DNA of 64,000 nt from Paenibacillus_G elgii_A (GCA_042219835.1 JBHJMN010000001.1:124001-188000), one strand, 5' to 3'. Counted from the first letter of the stretch, positions 15,745 through 24,405 are shown. Notes: generated by a model not told the origin, from the letters alone. Numbers and translations are program-made.

Positions 15745-16641
15745 CTATTCGATTTTGGCCCGAGGATGGGTCCGATCATAAACCTCCTTCATTTTACTCC
15801 GAGTGACTTGTGTATAGATCTGCGTTGTCGAGATGTCCGCATGACCGAGCATTTCCTGAACGGACCGAAGGTCGGCTCCGTTCTCCAACAGGTGCGCGGC
15901 AAACGAGTGCCGGAGCGTGTGCGGGGTGATTTCCATCTGAATGTCGGATTCCGCAGCGTAACGTTTAATGATTTTCCAGAAGCCCTGACGCGTCATCCGG
16001 GTCCCCAAGTGGCTGACAAACAGTGCCTCCTCGGCTTTTGACGGCTTGAGCAGCTTCGCACGCATCGTTTGGATGTAAGCCTCCACGTACTCCGAAGCGA
16101 TTCTCCCGAGTGGAACGATCCGTTCTTTGCCTTTGCCGACGCAACGGATAAAGCCCATACTCGGATTGACGCTGTCCACATCAAGCGAGATGAGCTCCGA
16201 TACCCGGATTCCCGTTGCGTACAGCACCTCCAGCATCGCCTTATCCCGCATCCCGTTGGGCGTCGTCGTCAGGGGGGCTTGAAGCAGCTTGCCAACCTCC
16301 TGAACCGACAGTACCTTCGGAATACGTTTCTCGAGTCTCGGCGTCTCCAAGTGCAGCGACGGATCGCTGTCCAGCAGACGCTCCTTCACGAGGAATTGGT
16401 AAAAGGCGCGGATGGAAACCACGTTCCGGGAAACTGTGGCCGTAGCCCTTCCCCGCTGCTTCAAGTCCAGCATATAGCCGGAAATATTCAGCTTCCCGCT
16501 GTCGCCCAGCGAAGAGATGCCGGAGCTTTCCAAATAATCTATATACTGAGACAAATCGCGTCGGTACGAGTCCAGCGTATTCTGAGCAAGGCCCCGATCC
16601 TCCGCCAAAAAACGGATAAACGAATTGAGTTCCTGTTTCAT
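15745..16641 (-). CDS. xerD: Site-specific tyrosine recombinase XerD
   Basis: 298 residues from ATG 16641; AAGGGG lies 11 nt upstream, too close to the alternative TTG at 16647. The N-terminal SAM-like core-binding domain is followed by the tyrosine recombinase catalytic domain, with Arg in ATGIRVSELISLD, HTLRHSFAAHLL, LGHADISTTQIYTQV (His and nucleophile Tyr) all present. It resolves chromosome dimers at dif together with the second Xer enzyme. The spoIIM-fur-yqzK-xerD-deoB-punA order is the conserved Bacillales order. Confidence 0.95.
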   Translation of the reverse strand: MKQELNSFIRFLAEDRGLAQNTLDSYRRDLSQYIDYLESSGISSLGDSGKLNISGYMLDLKQRGRATATVSRNVVSIRAFYQFLVKERLLDSDPSLHLETPRLEKRIPKVLSVQEVGKLLQAPLTTTPNGMRDKAMLEVLYATGIRVSELISLDVDSVNPSMGFIRCVGKGKERIVPLGRIASEYVEAYIQTMRAKLLKPSKAEEALFVSHLGTRMTRQGFWKIIKRYAAESDIQMEITPHTLRHSFAAHLLENGADLRSVQEMLGHADISTTQIYTQVTRSKMKEVYDRTHPRAKIE

Positions 16642-16733
16642 GCGCAATTGATCCCCTTTTTGTGTCTTGCATCGGCGCTTCTAAAACAATTCCACATGCC
16701 GGACCCATTTTCCTTCCTCGTCGGGAAGCTTTT

Positions 16734-16979
16734 TTACTCGCCGATCCGGTAGAACAGCTTCAGCCGTTCGCTCATCGTGATCTTGTCCGAAGCCGCAGCC
16801 ACCGGATCGTTCTGGAATGCTTTGACGGCGCGGCCTGTGGGCTCCTTGTACTTCGGCTCCGGCTCCAGCCATCGCGTAACGACAAGCAGCATGTGATAAA
16901 GCGCGAACGTAAACACCACGAACAAGAGCGCGAAGCGAAATCGGCCGAGCCATTTTCGCGCACGAATATGAACAATCAC
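16734..16979 (-). CDS. yqzK: YqzK/DUF4227 family membrane protein
   Basis: 81 residues from a GTG at 16979 preceded by GGGGAGGAGGGG. One membrane helix at about residues 15-35, then a soluble tail ending SERLKLFYRIGE. Its position between fur and xerD is the yqzK position in Bacillus. Function unknown. Confidence 0.8.
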   Translation of the reverse strand: MIVHIRARKWLGRFRFALLFVVFTFALYHMLLVVTRWLEPEPKYKEPTGRAVKAFQNDPVAAASDKITMSERLKLFYRIGE

Positions 16980-17127
16980 GGCTTGTCCCCTCCTCCCCTG
17001 CTCCCTGCCGTCGGCTTAACGCCGGACCGCGGGAGTTCAGACAGGTTCTAAAAGTACACTATGACCGGACCGGCCAAATTATGCGTACTCGTGTAATGAA
17101 CGGGGACGAAATGTGCCGCCACCTTTG

Positions 17128-18252
17128 TCAGCTGATCGGAAGCAGCGAATCCAAGCCCGTATAAGGCAGGCCAACGGCTTCGGCTACCGCAGGATACGTG
17201 ACGTGGCCCTGGTAGGTGTTCACCCCAAGCTTCAGCGGCGGATTGCCGTAGAGCGCACGGGTTACCCCTTTCCCGGCTAATTCGAGAGCGTAGCCGATGG
17301 TTACGTTCGTGAGTGCCAGTGTAGAGGTCCGCGGCACGGCTCCCGGCATGTTGGCGACCGCATAATGAAGGACGCCATGCTTCTCGTACGTCGGCGCACT
17401 GTGCGTCGTCACGCGATCCACCGTCGCGATCGATCCGCCCTGATCGACGGCCACATCCACGATTACGGCCCCCGGCTTCATCTGCCGCACCATCTCCTCG
17501 CTGACGAGCTTCGGCGCTTTCGCTCCGGGAATGAGGACGGCCCCAATCAGCAGATCCGCCTTTTGTACCGCGTTGGCAATATTGTAAGGATTGGACATCA
17601 ACGTGCGGATGCGCCCGTGGAACACGTCGTCCAAATACCGGAGCCGTTCCGCGCTGCGTTCGATGACGACAACGTTCGCGCCGAGTCCAAGCGCCATTTT
17701 CGCGGCGTTGGTTCCGACGATGCCTCCGCCCAAAATGATCACGTCCCCCGGTGGCACGCCGGGTACGCCGCCGAGCAGAATGCCGCGTCCGCCGTAATTT
17801 TTCTCCAGAAACTGCGCGCCGACCTGTACGGACATACGTCCAGCCACTTCACTCATCGGCGTAAGCAGCGGCAGCCCTCCATTCGGCAGCTGAATTGTTT
17901 CGTACGCGATGGCGGTTACTTTATGCTGCATGAGCGCCTCGGTCAGCTTCGGCTCGGCCGCCAAATGGAGATAGGTAAACAGCGTAAGCCCTTCGCGGAA
18001 ATAACCGAATTCCGCAGGCAGCGGCTCCTTCACCTTCATAATCATTTCCGACTTGCTCCAAACCTCGACAGCCGAAGGAAGCAACTCGGCGCCTTCCTTG
18101 GCATACTCGTCGTCGGAAAATCCGCTGCCCGCACCGGCCCCGGCTTCCACAATAACGCTATGCCCGGCTTCTCTCAGGACCGCTGCGCCGCCGGGGGTTA
18201 AGGCGACGCGGTTTTCGTTGTTTTTGATTTCTTTCGGTATCCCGATGATCAT
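17128..18252 (-). CDS. ald: Alanine dehydrogenase
   Basis: 374 residues, full length. N-terminal MIIGIPKEIKNNENRVALTP, catalytic Lys in KVKEPLP and His in YLHLAAEP, and the NAD-binding Rossmann loop ILGGGIVGTNAAKMALGLGA are all present. It converts L-alanine and NAD to pyruvate, ammonia and NADH. In spore formers it supports sporulation and germination on alanine. It is inserted between fur and yqzK, where Bacillus subtilis has no such gene. Start ATG with AGGAGG upstream. Confidence 0.96.
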   Translation of the reverse strand: MIIGIPKEIKNNENRVALTPGGAAVLREAGHSVIVEAGAGAGSGFSDDEYAKEGAELLPSAVEVWSKSEMIMKVKEPLPAEFGYFREGLTLFTYLHLAAEPKLTEALMQHKVTAIAYETIQLPNGGLPLLTPMSEVAGRMSVQVGAQFLEKNYGGRGILLGGVPGVPPGDVIILGGGIVGTNAAKMALGLGANVVVIERSAERLRYLDDVFHGRIRTLMSNPYNIANAVQKADLLIGAVLIPGAKAPKLVSEEMVRQMKPGAVIVDVAVDQGGSIATVDRVTTHSAPTYEKHGVLHYAVANMPGAVPRTSTLALTNVTIGYALELAGKGVTRALYGNPPLKLGVNTYQGHVTYPAVAEAVGLPYTGLDSLLPIS

Positions 18253-18339
18253 CGTTCCATGCCTCCTGTACCTTTTTCAACCAAAGCGTATGGTATTGTA
18301 TAGCGTTTGCCTTTTCGATGTGAATATGTGACATAATGC

Positions 18340-18382
18340 AAAAAACCTTCATACTTGATCAAGCATCAAGCCGAAGGTTTTG
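18340..18382 (-). terminator. Terminator after fur
   Basis: ACCTTC (18345-18350) pairs with GAAGGT (18373-18378), with an inner CTTGAT/ATCAAG stem. On the minus strand it is followed by a run of T. It overlaps the upstream region of ald. Confidence 0.8.
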
Positions 18383-18385
18383 TCT

Positions 18386-18835
18386 TTACGTTTTGTTCTT
18401 GTCGCGGCAGCGGTGGCAAATGCCCTGAAAATCGAGCCGGTGGTCGAGCACCTGGAACCGGTATTCCTGCTCCAGCCGTTCTTCCAGCGCGCCCAGCCAG
18501 TCTTCCATAATTTCGTCGACGGCGCCGCACTGCACGCAGATAAGGTGATGATGATGGTGATGAGAGCTGTCGTTCCGTAAGTCGTAGCGGGCTACGCCGT
18601 CGCCGAAGTTCATTTTCTCAAGGACGTGCAGCTCGCTGAGCAGTTCCAACGTACGATAGACGGTGGCAAGGCCAATTTCGGGCGCTTTATCCTTGACGAG
18701 CATAAAAACGTCTTCCGCGCTCAGATGATCCTCTTCGTTCTCCAGCAAAACCCTGACGGTCGCTTCCCGTTGAGGCGTCAGCTTGTAGCCTTGCGATTGC
18801 AGCTGTTGTTTGATTTTTTCGATGCGAGATTCCAT
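18386..18835 (-). CDS. fur: Ferric uptake regulator Fur
   Basis: 149 residues from ATG 18835 (GGGGGAG upstream), the Bacillus Fur length. Winged helix with TPQREATVRVLLE and ATVYRTLELL. The metal region has SSHHHHHHLICVQCG, and the second CxxC is CHRC near the end. The regulatory His cluster (six in a row) is one or two longer than usual. A PerR or Zur identity is less likely given position next to spoIIM and yqzK. Confidence 0.93.
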   Translation of the reverse strand: MESRIEKIKQQLQSQGYKLTPQREATVRVLLENEEDHLSAEDVFMLVKDKAPEIGLATVYRTLELLSELHVLEKMNFGDGVARYDLRNDSSHHHHHHLICVQCGAVDEIMEDWLGALEERLEQEYRFQVLDHRLDFQGICHRCRDKNKT

Positions 18836-18850
18836 GCTTCTCCCCCACAG

Positions 18851-18892
18851 GGTTTTGCACCGAAGCAAAACCTTTCTCGTAAGCTTAAGCTT
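18851..18892. repeat. Dispersed copy of the deoB-type stem-loop element
   Basis: Minus-strand AAGCTTAAGCTTACGA followed by a stem-loop GGTTTTGC-TTCGGT-GCAAAACC. It shares the TAxGCTTACGA block and the stem-loop arrangement of the 39-bp units before deoB, with the stem arms changed together. It ends 15 bp before the fur start codon. Confidence 0.6.
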
Positions 18893-18940
18893 TCTTCATG
18901 CTTACATTATAGGAGGAGGACTTAGGGAAAGTCAAACCTT

Positions 18941-19588
18941 TTAAGACCCGGACATCGTTACCAGCATAGGCGTTACCCATTTCATCATGACAGGAGAGAC
19001 GTAAGCCTCGAATACCGCCACGCCGATCAGCAGCGCCCCGGAAGCCAGAATGACGCCCGAAAATCGCATAAACGGTTCGTATAGAGCGCCTTTGCGGCGG
19101 ATAAACCGGTTTTTGACCAGATAAATCGTGAAAGCCATCGCCGTGACGCTGCATACGAGCAGCAAAGGGATGACCACCAGGTTCGGCGGCACAACCGAAA
19201 CGAGCGCAAACAGCAGGCCTTTCCAGGATAAGGTGCCGACTAGATAGCCGACGGTGAAGCCGACCAGCACACCCTTCAAAAAATCCAGAATAAGGATGAG
19301 CGGCAGGCCGATGACGGACAGGCCCAGCACCCAAATAATTAAAAACCATTTGATATGCATAGAAAACGAATCCTTGAACGAGCCCATAACATCGCCTTCC
19401 AGACCGCCTTGATGGATGGACGCAAAAAAGCTGCCCAAATACCGGCTCAGCTCCTGTTTCTGCTCCAGCGACAGGGCGTTCACCATAACCGCACCGAAAA
19501 CGACGCCCGTGACGAAGACGACGCCTACGAATAAATAGAACGACAAATGCTCCTTCATGTACTGTTCCAGCGTACGGTTCCGCATCAT
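18941..19588 (-). CDS. spoIIM: Stage II sporulation protein M
   Basis: 215 residues with five membrane helices and a large N-proximal external loop, typical of SpoIIM. It works with SpoIID and SpoIIP in peptidoglycan remodelling during engulfment. It starts at ATG 19588 with AAGGGGGG upstream and lies before fur as in Bacillus. A CTCATATT motif at 19621-19628 fits the sigma-E -35 element, but the matching -10 (CAAGGGGG at 14-bp spacing) is poor. Confidence 0.93.
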   Translation of the reverse strand: MMRNRTLEQYMKEHLSFYLFVGVVFVTGVVFGAVMVNALSLEQKQELSRYLGSFFASIHQGGLEGDVMGSFKDSFSMHIKWFLIIWVLGLSVIGLPLILILDFLKGVLVGFTVGYLVGTLSWKGLLFALVSVVPPNLVVIPLLLVCSVTAMAFTIYLVKNRFIRRKGALYEPFMRFSGVILASGALLIGVAVFEAYVSPVMMKWVTPMLVTMSGS

Positions 19589-19665
19589 ACTAGCGCGCCC
19601 CCCTTGTCCGAATAGTACAGAATATGAGGGGGCGCACAGGTTTATGACTCCGTCCGTTTATCGCG

Positions 19666-20856
19666 TTATTGCTGCCGTGCGGACACTTTGCCGTATTTGC
19701 CGCCGCCGCCCGTATCGAGCCGCAGCGTGCCTGCGCGCGCTTCCATAATATAGCCGGCGATCGTTTCGCCCGCCGCATCCCCGAGCTCCTCGAACGATAC
19801 GCGGTGCAGCAGGTTCATTTCGGAGCCGAACCGCTCGATGAGACGATTGAACGTTTTCGGCCCAAGGCCCGGAATGTACTCAAGCGGCACTTGGTAACAA
19901 TAAGGCGGACGATCCGGGGCAACCCAAGGCTCCTTCCGGTCCGCAAGGCTTAAAATGCGGTCCATGACGCCGCGGACAATCCGCGGGCTTCCGCAGTACA
20001 AGCAGCGCTCCACGGCAGTCTGTTCCTGTTCGTCAAGAATCGAGCTGCAATCGCCGCAGTACGTGCGGTGGTATTTGCCGAGCCGCGGATTGAGTCCGTA
20101 ATTGGCCAGCACACGGCGTCCGTCCTCCTGTAACAAAGCCTTCCGCAGCTCCTCGAACGTCGGCGACTCAAGCGCCAGCTTATTGTATTCGCGTCCGATC
20201 TTCGGAAGCGAATGGGCATCGGAGTTGGTCAGAAACGTGTAGCGGTCCAGTTCGCTGATATACCCGGCCATGACGGAGTCGGCGCTGAGACCGAGCTCTA
20301 CCGCCGCGATCCCGTCCAAATCGAGCAGATGCTCCATCCGCGTCGAGCAGCTTCCATAGACGCTTTTATGCGGGGTGAAAATATGCGCGGGAATCAGAAT
20401 GCCTCCGCGCGCAATTACCTCCCGCTGAAGCTCCCGAGCCGTGACATAGATGCGCTGCGAGCTGAGCTGCACATTTTTCATATGCTTGCGCAACCAATCC
20501 GTGAAGCTCTGCATGTCGCCAAGCTTAGGCAAATAAGCGAGCAAATGGGCGGTCCCCAAGCCGGGGTCGCGCACCTCGATCTCACAGCCCAGCAGGATGG
20601 TCGTCCGGTGGAAGCGGATGCCTCCGCCTTCCAGCTCTTCCATCTCGCCTGTATCCAAATAATGCAGCATTTCCCGCTGCACTCCTGGCGAATGGCAGTC
20701 GATGATGCCGATCATGTCGATCCCTTTGCGCTCTGACGCTTCCCGCGCGATGTTGTAGAACGTCAAGTTGTTCGCGGCGCTGATTTTGACCGCTTCGCCC
20801 GCTTCCGTTCGCCCGATGTGAATATGCAGGTCGGCGTAGTACGCGTTCGTGATCAT
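19666..20856 (-). CDS. Endonuclease Q family PHP-domain protein
   Basis: 396 residues. The PHP metal motifs are ADLHIHIG, GIIDCHSPG, LLGCEIEVRD, IPAHIFTPHKSVYG and TNSDAHS. A zinc knuckle follows (CGDC about residue 270, CLYCGS about 290). The C-terminus has a helix-hairpin-helix (YIPGLGPKTFNRLIERFG). This order is that of EndoQ, which nicks DNA 5' to deaminated bases such as uracil and hypoxanthine. Its ATG overlaps the nudF stop, and nudF makes an NDP-sugar hydrolase, so the pair may form a damage-sanitation unit; that link is inference. Confidence 0.85.
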   Translation of the reverse strand: MITNAYYADLHIHIGRTEAGEAVKISAANNLTFYNIAREASERKGIDMIGIIDCHSPGVQREMLHYLDTGEMEELEGGGIRFHRTTILLGCEIEVRDPGLGTAHLLAYLPKLGDMQSFTDWLRKHMKNVQLSSQRIYVTARELQREVIARGGILIPAHIFTPHKSVYGSCSTRMEHLLDLDGIAAVELGLSADSVMAGYISELDRYTFLTNSDAHSLPKIGREYNKLALESPTFEELRKALLQEDGRRVLANYGLNPRLGKYHRTYCGDCSSILDEQEQTAVERCLYCGSPRIVRGVMDRILSLADRKEPWVAPDRPPYCYQVPLEYIPGLGPKTFNRLIERFGSEMNLLHRVSFEELGDAAGETIAGYIMEARAGTLRLDTGGGGKYGKVSARQQ

Positions 20857-21422
20857 GTCGGGAACGAACAGGTATGCTTGTACAGCTGCCAGGCATAAAC
20901 GGCCATGATCGTCTTGGCGTCGCTGATGCGCTGCTCCCGGATGTACGTTTGCGCCTGCTCCAGCGTAAGCTCTTCGATTTCGAGGAATTCGTCTTCGTCG
21001 GGGTTGGCTTGTCCCTTCACCAATTGCTCAGCGGCATATAAATGAAGAATTTCGTCGGCGAAGCCGGGTGATGTATAGAAAGAGCTGATATGGCGGATCG
21101 AGCCGGCGGTGTAGCCGGTTTCCTCCTCCAGCTCGCGTTTGGCGGCATCCAGCGGATTCTCGCCGGCGTCCAGCTTCCCTGCCGGAATTTCCACCTGGCT
21201 TTTCTCCAGCGGCTTGCGGTATTGCTCGACAACAATCATCCGGTCATCCGGGGTAAGAGCCAGAACCGCGACCGCGCCGGGATGCTTGACGATCTCGCGG
21301 GTCGCTTCCCCGCCATTCGGCAGCTTTACGGTGTCCACTTGTAAAGAAATGATTTTGCCTTGAAAAATCGGCTGCGTGGAGACAGTCACTTCTTCGAATT
21401 TTTTATGCGTCTTATGCGGCAT
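20853..21422 (-). CDS. nudF: ADP-ribose pyrophosphatase (Nudix hydrolase)
   Basis: 189 residues from ATG 21422. The Nudix box reads GKLDAGENPLDAAKRELEEE followed by TG, matching GX5EX7REUXEEXGU. The N-terminal beta-rich arm is that of ADP-ribose pyrophosphatases. The catalytic loop and an E-rich tail follow. It hydrolyses ADP-ribose to AMP and ribose 5-phosphate. It lies near spoIIM and mciZ as in Bacillus. Confidence 0.93.
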   Translation of the reverse strand: MPHKTHKKFEEVTVSTQPIFQGKIISLQVDTVKLPNGGEATREIVKHPGAVAVLALTPDDRMIVVEQYRKPLEKSQVEIPAGKLDAGENPLDAAKRELEEETGYTAGSIRHISSFYTSPGFADEILHLYAAEQLVKGQANPDEDEFLEIEELTLEQAQTYIREQRISDAKTIMAVYAWQLYKHTCSFPT

Positions 21423-21521
21423 GGAAGATTCCTCTCTTCTCTTTACGGGTATGGTAAGAATAAGACCAAGGCTCATTATATCACATCCGGCGGCTGCTGA
21501 CCGTCCGACTAAGGACATAAG

Positions 21522-21551
21522 GACATAATCGTATCGTCTCCCGCATAAGGT
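21522..21551 (+). promoter_or_regulatory. Sigma-E-like promoter of mciZ
   Basis: GACATAAT (21522-21529), a 14-bp spacer, and CATAAGGT (21544-21551) resemble the mother-cell sigma-E pattern KMATATT-N14-CATACAMT. Transcription would start near 21557, just before the GGGAGGG leader of the gene at 21588. Confidence 0.5.
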
Positions 21552-21587
21552 GGATTATATAAACCTATCGAAGCGGGAGGGTACTCT

Positions 21588-21845
21588 ATGAAAACGTATG
21601 TCAATGCAGGACAGCTTCGCTTGGTGGGCAAAGGCTGGGAAATCCGCAACTATTTTAAATTGGTGCTGGACCGCGTCCCGCCCGATGTGCCGCTTGCGGC
21701 TTTTCTGGACGGGACGCGGACCGGCCAAACAGCTATGACTTATCCGGGCCCCCGTTCCGAAGGAGCCGGTATGCCGCTCCTGCCGCCGTACAAATGGCCG
21801 CAAAAAACGCCGGATCGTCCTGCCAAGCTCGCCCCATGGTCGTAA
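21588..21845 (+). CDS. mciZ: MciZ, Z-ring formation inhibitor, with extended C-terminus
   Basis: The first 42 residues, starting MKTYVNAGQLRLVGKGWEIR, match the MciZ peptide pattern LVGKAWEIR found in the 40-residue Bacillus protein. MciZ blocks FtsZ polymerisation in the mother cell by capping filament ends. Divergent position next to nudF and the sigma-E-like promoter both fit MciZ. The frame runs on to 85 residues, and the last 113 bp overlap the 3' end of the convergent DUF3866 gene. The extra tail is Pro-rich and may be an extension through loss of an earlier stop. Confidence 0.8.
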   Translation: MKTYVNAGQLRLVGKGWEIRNYFKLVLDRVPPDVPLAAFLDGTRTGQTAMTYPGPRSEGAGMPLLPPYKWPQKTPDRPAKLAPWS

Positions 21846-22941
21846 TTGGCCGTCCGTACGCTTCCAGTGCGGCGGCCATGCGCTCCAAGGACGGCGGCGT
21901 CTCCCACCGCAGCCGGTGACGCTGGGCGAGCCCGCTCTGCCGGACCTGCTCGCGCAACAGCGCGGCTTCCGCTTCGGCAGGCAGCCGCGGCAGCGGGACG
22001 CAAGCTGGCGCGAGCGCCGCTTGGCCCAGCGCCACCGCCGTATGGCGGCTGAGCCCGTGGTGCTGCGGCCGAGGATCGGCGAAGCTGATGCGGGCCATCG
22101 CCACAGGTACGCCCCCGAGGGCATGCGCCGCCCCCACAAGCTCGCCCGCCTCGATGCCGCTGAAGCCGTATGGCGTGCCAGTGCCTACGATACCGGGGCC
22201 CATGCAAACGACGGCCAGATCGGCTTCCAGCACATACCTTGCGGCGAGGAGTGCCGTGTATTTGTTGACGGCTTCGACGTCGCCGCCGTAGGCGTGGCCG
22301 TACGTGACCGCCCCGGCCAGCCAGCCGAGCTCCCGCAATCGCCGCACATGTCCGCTAACCTCCAAAGGCATGGCTCCCCCGTCGGTCATGACATAAGCGA
22401 TGCGCGGTACCGGCGCTCCCGCCTCGCGCGCAAGCTCGCGGAGCCAGCAGACGGCGGCAGGCAGCATGCTGTGGAGCTCGCCGATGAGCACCGGCATCCC
22501 GCTCAGCGTACGCGATTCGGCAAACAGAGCGTGATGCGGACTTGACGGCTCCTCGACCGAGAGCACGGCCCGCTGCAAAGACGTGTAACGCAGCTTCATA
22601 ATGTGCCCTTCCTGGGGTCCGGTGGGCCGCTGCCTATCTTGCGTCTCCGGCTCCTGCGGGTTTGCACCTACCGGAACTTCCCAACTGTCGACGCTCTCGT
22701 CCAACCTGCCAAGTTTTGCGTGAATGAAATGCACGCCGCCCGTACCGAGCCCCAAACGAACGGCGGTCGCATTCAGCAGCACCTCGTCCCCCGGCCGAAG
22801 CGGCGTTCCTGCGGCAAGATCGTGCAGTGCAGCCGACGTTTCACCGTTTCCAAGCCGCACACGGACCTCCTGCAAACCGTGCGAAGACAAAGATTCCTTC
22901 ACCGTTTCCATAACGACAGCCGTTTCCCATTGGATCCTCAT
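21733..22941 (-). CDS. DUF3866 family protein
   Basis: 402 residues from ATG 22941 (GGGAGGAGACGGGG upstream; the frame is open 16 codons further). A beta-rich N-terminal part and a C-terminal domain with GELHSMLPA, AYVMTDGGAMPLEVSGHVR, CMGPGIVGTGTPYGFSG are the conserved DUF3866 blocks. Function unknown; the family is common in Gram-positive bacteria. The 3' end overlaps mciZ antisense by 113 bp. It lies downstream of a strong terminator, so it has its own promoter. Confidence 0.85.
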   Translation of the reverse strand: MRIQWETAVVMETVKESLSSHGLQEVRVRLGNGETSAALHDLAAGTPLRPGDEVLLNATAVRLGLGTGGVHFIHAKLGRLDESVDSWEVPVGANPQEPETQDRQRPTGPQEGHIMKLRYTSLQRAVLSVEEPSSPHHALFAESRTLSGMPVLIGELHSMLPAAVCWLRELAREAGAPVPRIAYVMTDGGAMPLEVSGHVRRLRELGWLAGAVTYGHAYGGDVEAVNKYTALLAARYVLEADLAVVCMGPGIVGTGTPYGFSGIEAGELVGAAHALGGVPVAMARISFADPRPQHHGLSRHTAVALGQAALAPACVPLPRLPAEAEAALLREQVRQSGLAQRHRLRWETPPSLERMAAALEAYGRPITTMGRAWQDDPAFFAAICTAAGAAYRLLRNGGPDKS

Positions 22942-22964
22942 GCCCCGTCTCCTCCCGTTCTCGC

Positions 22965-23007
22965 ACAAAAAAAATCGCCGCTTACCCAAAAGAGATAAGC
23001 AGCGATT
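22965..23007 (-). terminator. Strong terminator after the PepT-like gene
   Basis: Stem AATCGCTGCTTA / TAAGCGGCGATT (22973-23007) followed by eight T on the minus strand. It separates the peptidase gene from DUF3866. Confidence 0.9.
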
Positions 23008-23048
23008 AACAACCTGTATGTTAATACTTTATGCCGAAAGGTCAAGCA

Positions 23049-24182
23049 TTATGCCTTGGCAACTTCATTGATGATCGAAACGACCACTTCGGCCGTTTTG
23101 ACAAGGTCCGAGATCGCGATCCGTTCTTTCGTCGTATGGATGTCCAGATAGCCGACAGCCAGATTGACGGTCGGTACGCCCAAGCCGTTGAACATATTGG
23201 CGTCGCTGCCTCCGCCGGAATGGAAGGTACGCGGCGTGCAGCCGACGTTCGTCAGCGCGTTCATCGCAAGCTTCACGACCGGAGCGGACTCGTCGTACAT
23301 AAACGCGGGGTAAATCACTTCGCTTTTGAAGTCAAGCTTCGCGCCCATTTCCTCCGCCGCTTCCTCGCACGCTTGACGCATTTTCTCAACCTGCTCGTAC
23401 ATTTTGGCCTGTCCGAGACTGCGCGCCTCGCCTTCGAGCGTTACCCGCTCAACGACGATGTTCGTCGCGCCTTCCACGCCGCCTTCGAAGCGTCCGATGT
23501 TCGCGGTCGTTTCTTTGTCGATGCGGCCGAGCGGCATGCGCGAAACCGCTTTGCTCGCAACGGTAATCGCGCTAACGCCCGCTTCGGGATTCACGCCAGC
23601 ATGAGCCGAGCGGCCCCAGAACGTGATGTACACCTTCGCCTGCGTCGGACCGGCTACGGCGATGTCCCCGATGGTGCCGTTGGAGTCCAGCGCGAAGCCG
23701 AGATCCGCATCGACCCATTTGGCTTCCATCGCCCGGGAGCCCATCAAGCCGGATTCCTCGCCCGCCGTAATAATAAACTGAATCTGCCCGTGCTCGATGT
23801 TGTTCTCTTTCAGGACGCGAATCGTTTCGAACATGGCGGCAAGACCCGCTTTGTCGTCCGCCCCGAGAATCGTCGTTCCGTCGCTGCGGATGTAACCGTC
23901 TTCGCCGATCTGCGGCTTAATGCCTTTCCCCGGAGTAACCGTATCCATATGCGAAGTGAAGAACAGCTTCGGCAGCGGCTTCGCGGATGTCGCCGGCAGC
24001 GTGCAGATAAGATTGCCCGAGCCGTGGCCGGTTTTTGCCGCGGAATCGTCCTCTTCCACCTTCAAGCCGAGCTCGGTGAATTTTGCCTTCAGCACGCGGC
24101 TGATTTCCTGCTCGTGCTTCGTTTCGCTGTCGATTTGAACCAACTCGATAAATTCGTCTACCAATCGCTTTTGTTGAATCAT
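23049..24182 (-). CDS. yqjE: M20-family PepT-like metallopeptidase (YqjE type)
   Basis: 377 residues. The metal and catalytic residues of M20 peptidases are seen in FFTSHMDTVTPG, ILGADDKAGLAA, ITAGEESGLMGS and the C-terminal HTTKERI. It has the tripeptidase-like layout with an inserted dimerisation domain, including WGRSAHAGVNPEAG. Likely a cytosolic aminopeptidase or tripeptidase, with unknown substrate. The order next to the bkd genes is as expected for yqjE. GGAGGAAAGC precedes the ATG. Confidence 0.88.
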   Translation of the reverse strand: MIQQKRLVDEFIELVQIDSETKHEQEISRVLKAKFTELGLKVEEDDSAAKTGHGSGNLICTLPATSAKPLPKLFFTSHMDTVTPGKGIKPQIGEDGYIRSDGTTILGADDKAGLAAMFETIRVLKENNIEHGQIQFIITAGEESGLMGSRAMEAKWVDADLGFALDSNGTIGDIAVAGPTQAKVYITFWGRSAHAGVNPEAGVSAITVASKAVSRMPLGRIDKETTANIGRFEGGVEGATNIVVERVTLEGEARSLGQAKMYEQVEKMRQACEEAAEEMGAKLDFKSEVIYPAFMYDESAPVVKLAMNALTNVGCTPRTFHSGGGSDANMFNGLGVPTVNLAVGYLDIHTTKERIAISDLVKTAEVVVSIINEVAKA

Positions 24183-24250
24183 AGCTTTCCTCCATTAGGC
24201 CACTTGGGTTATTATAGGAATAGTATTCCCTTGATAAGGAGCTGAACTCG

Positions 24251-24346
24251 TTGCGAAATAAATTGATTTTCAAAATCGTCGTCTACACGATGATCGTCTC
24301 GATGCTGTTATCTACGCTGTTGTTTACGGTAAGCAACTTCTTCTAA
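24251..24346 (+). CDS. Prli42-type stressosome-associated miniprotein
   Basis: 31 residues starting at TTG 24251, with AAGGAG 9 nt upstream. It begins with the charged LRNKLIFKI and continues with a hydrophobic helix ending LLSTLLFTVSNFF. Length, basic start and the SMLLSTLLF core fit the Prli42 family, a membrane miniprotein that tethers the stressosome in Listeria and is broadly conserved in Bacillota. It is divergent from yqjE and convergent with the bkd genes. No stressosome genes are in the window. Confidence 0.8.
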   Translation: MRNKLIFKIVVYTMIVSMLLSTLLFTVSNFF

Positions 24347-24361
24347 GCCGGTCGGCGGGCG

Positions 24362-24405
24362 ACAGGTTAGGGACAAGCCTCCCCGAACTGCCGCCAACCT
24401 TTTTT
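24362..24405 (+). terminator. Weak terminator after the Prli42-type gene
   Basis: AGGTT (24364-24368) and AACCT (24396-24400) flank a GC-rich inner stem and are followed by a T-run (24400-24405). The short outer stem makes it uncertain. Confidence 0.4.

Noticed and set aside
15745..16641. Integrase of a mobile element
   Set aside because: The recombinase is XerD by sequence and conserved neighbours; no attachment sites or element genes nearby.
19597..19628. Sigma-E promoter of spoIIM as a confident call
   Set aside because: The -35 (CTCATATT) is good, but the element at the required distance does not resemble a sigma-E -10, so it is only mentioned under spoIIM.
23031..24245. Long plus-strand open frame of 404 codons
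   Set aside because: Antisense shadow of the M20 peptidase; no ribosome binding site and composition unlike protein.
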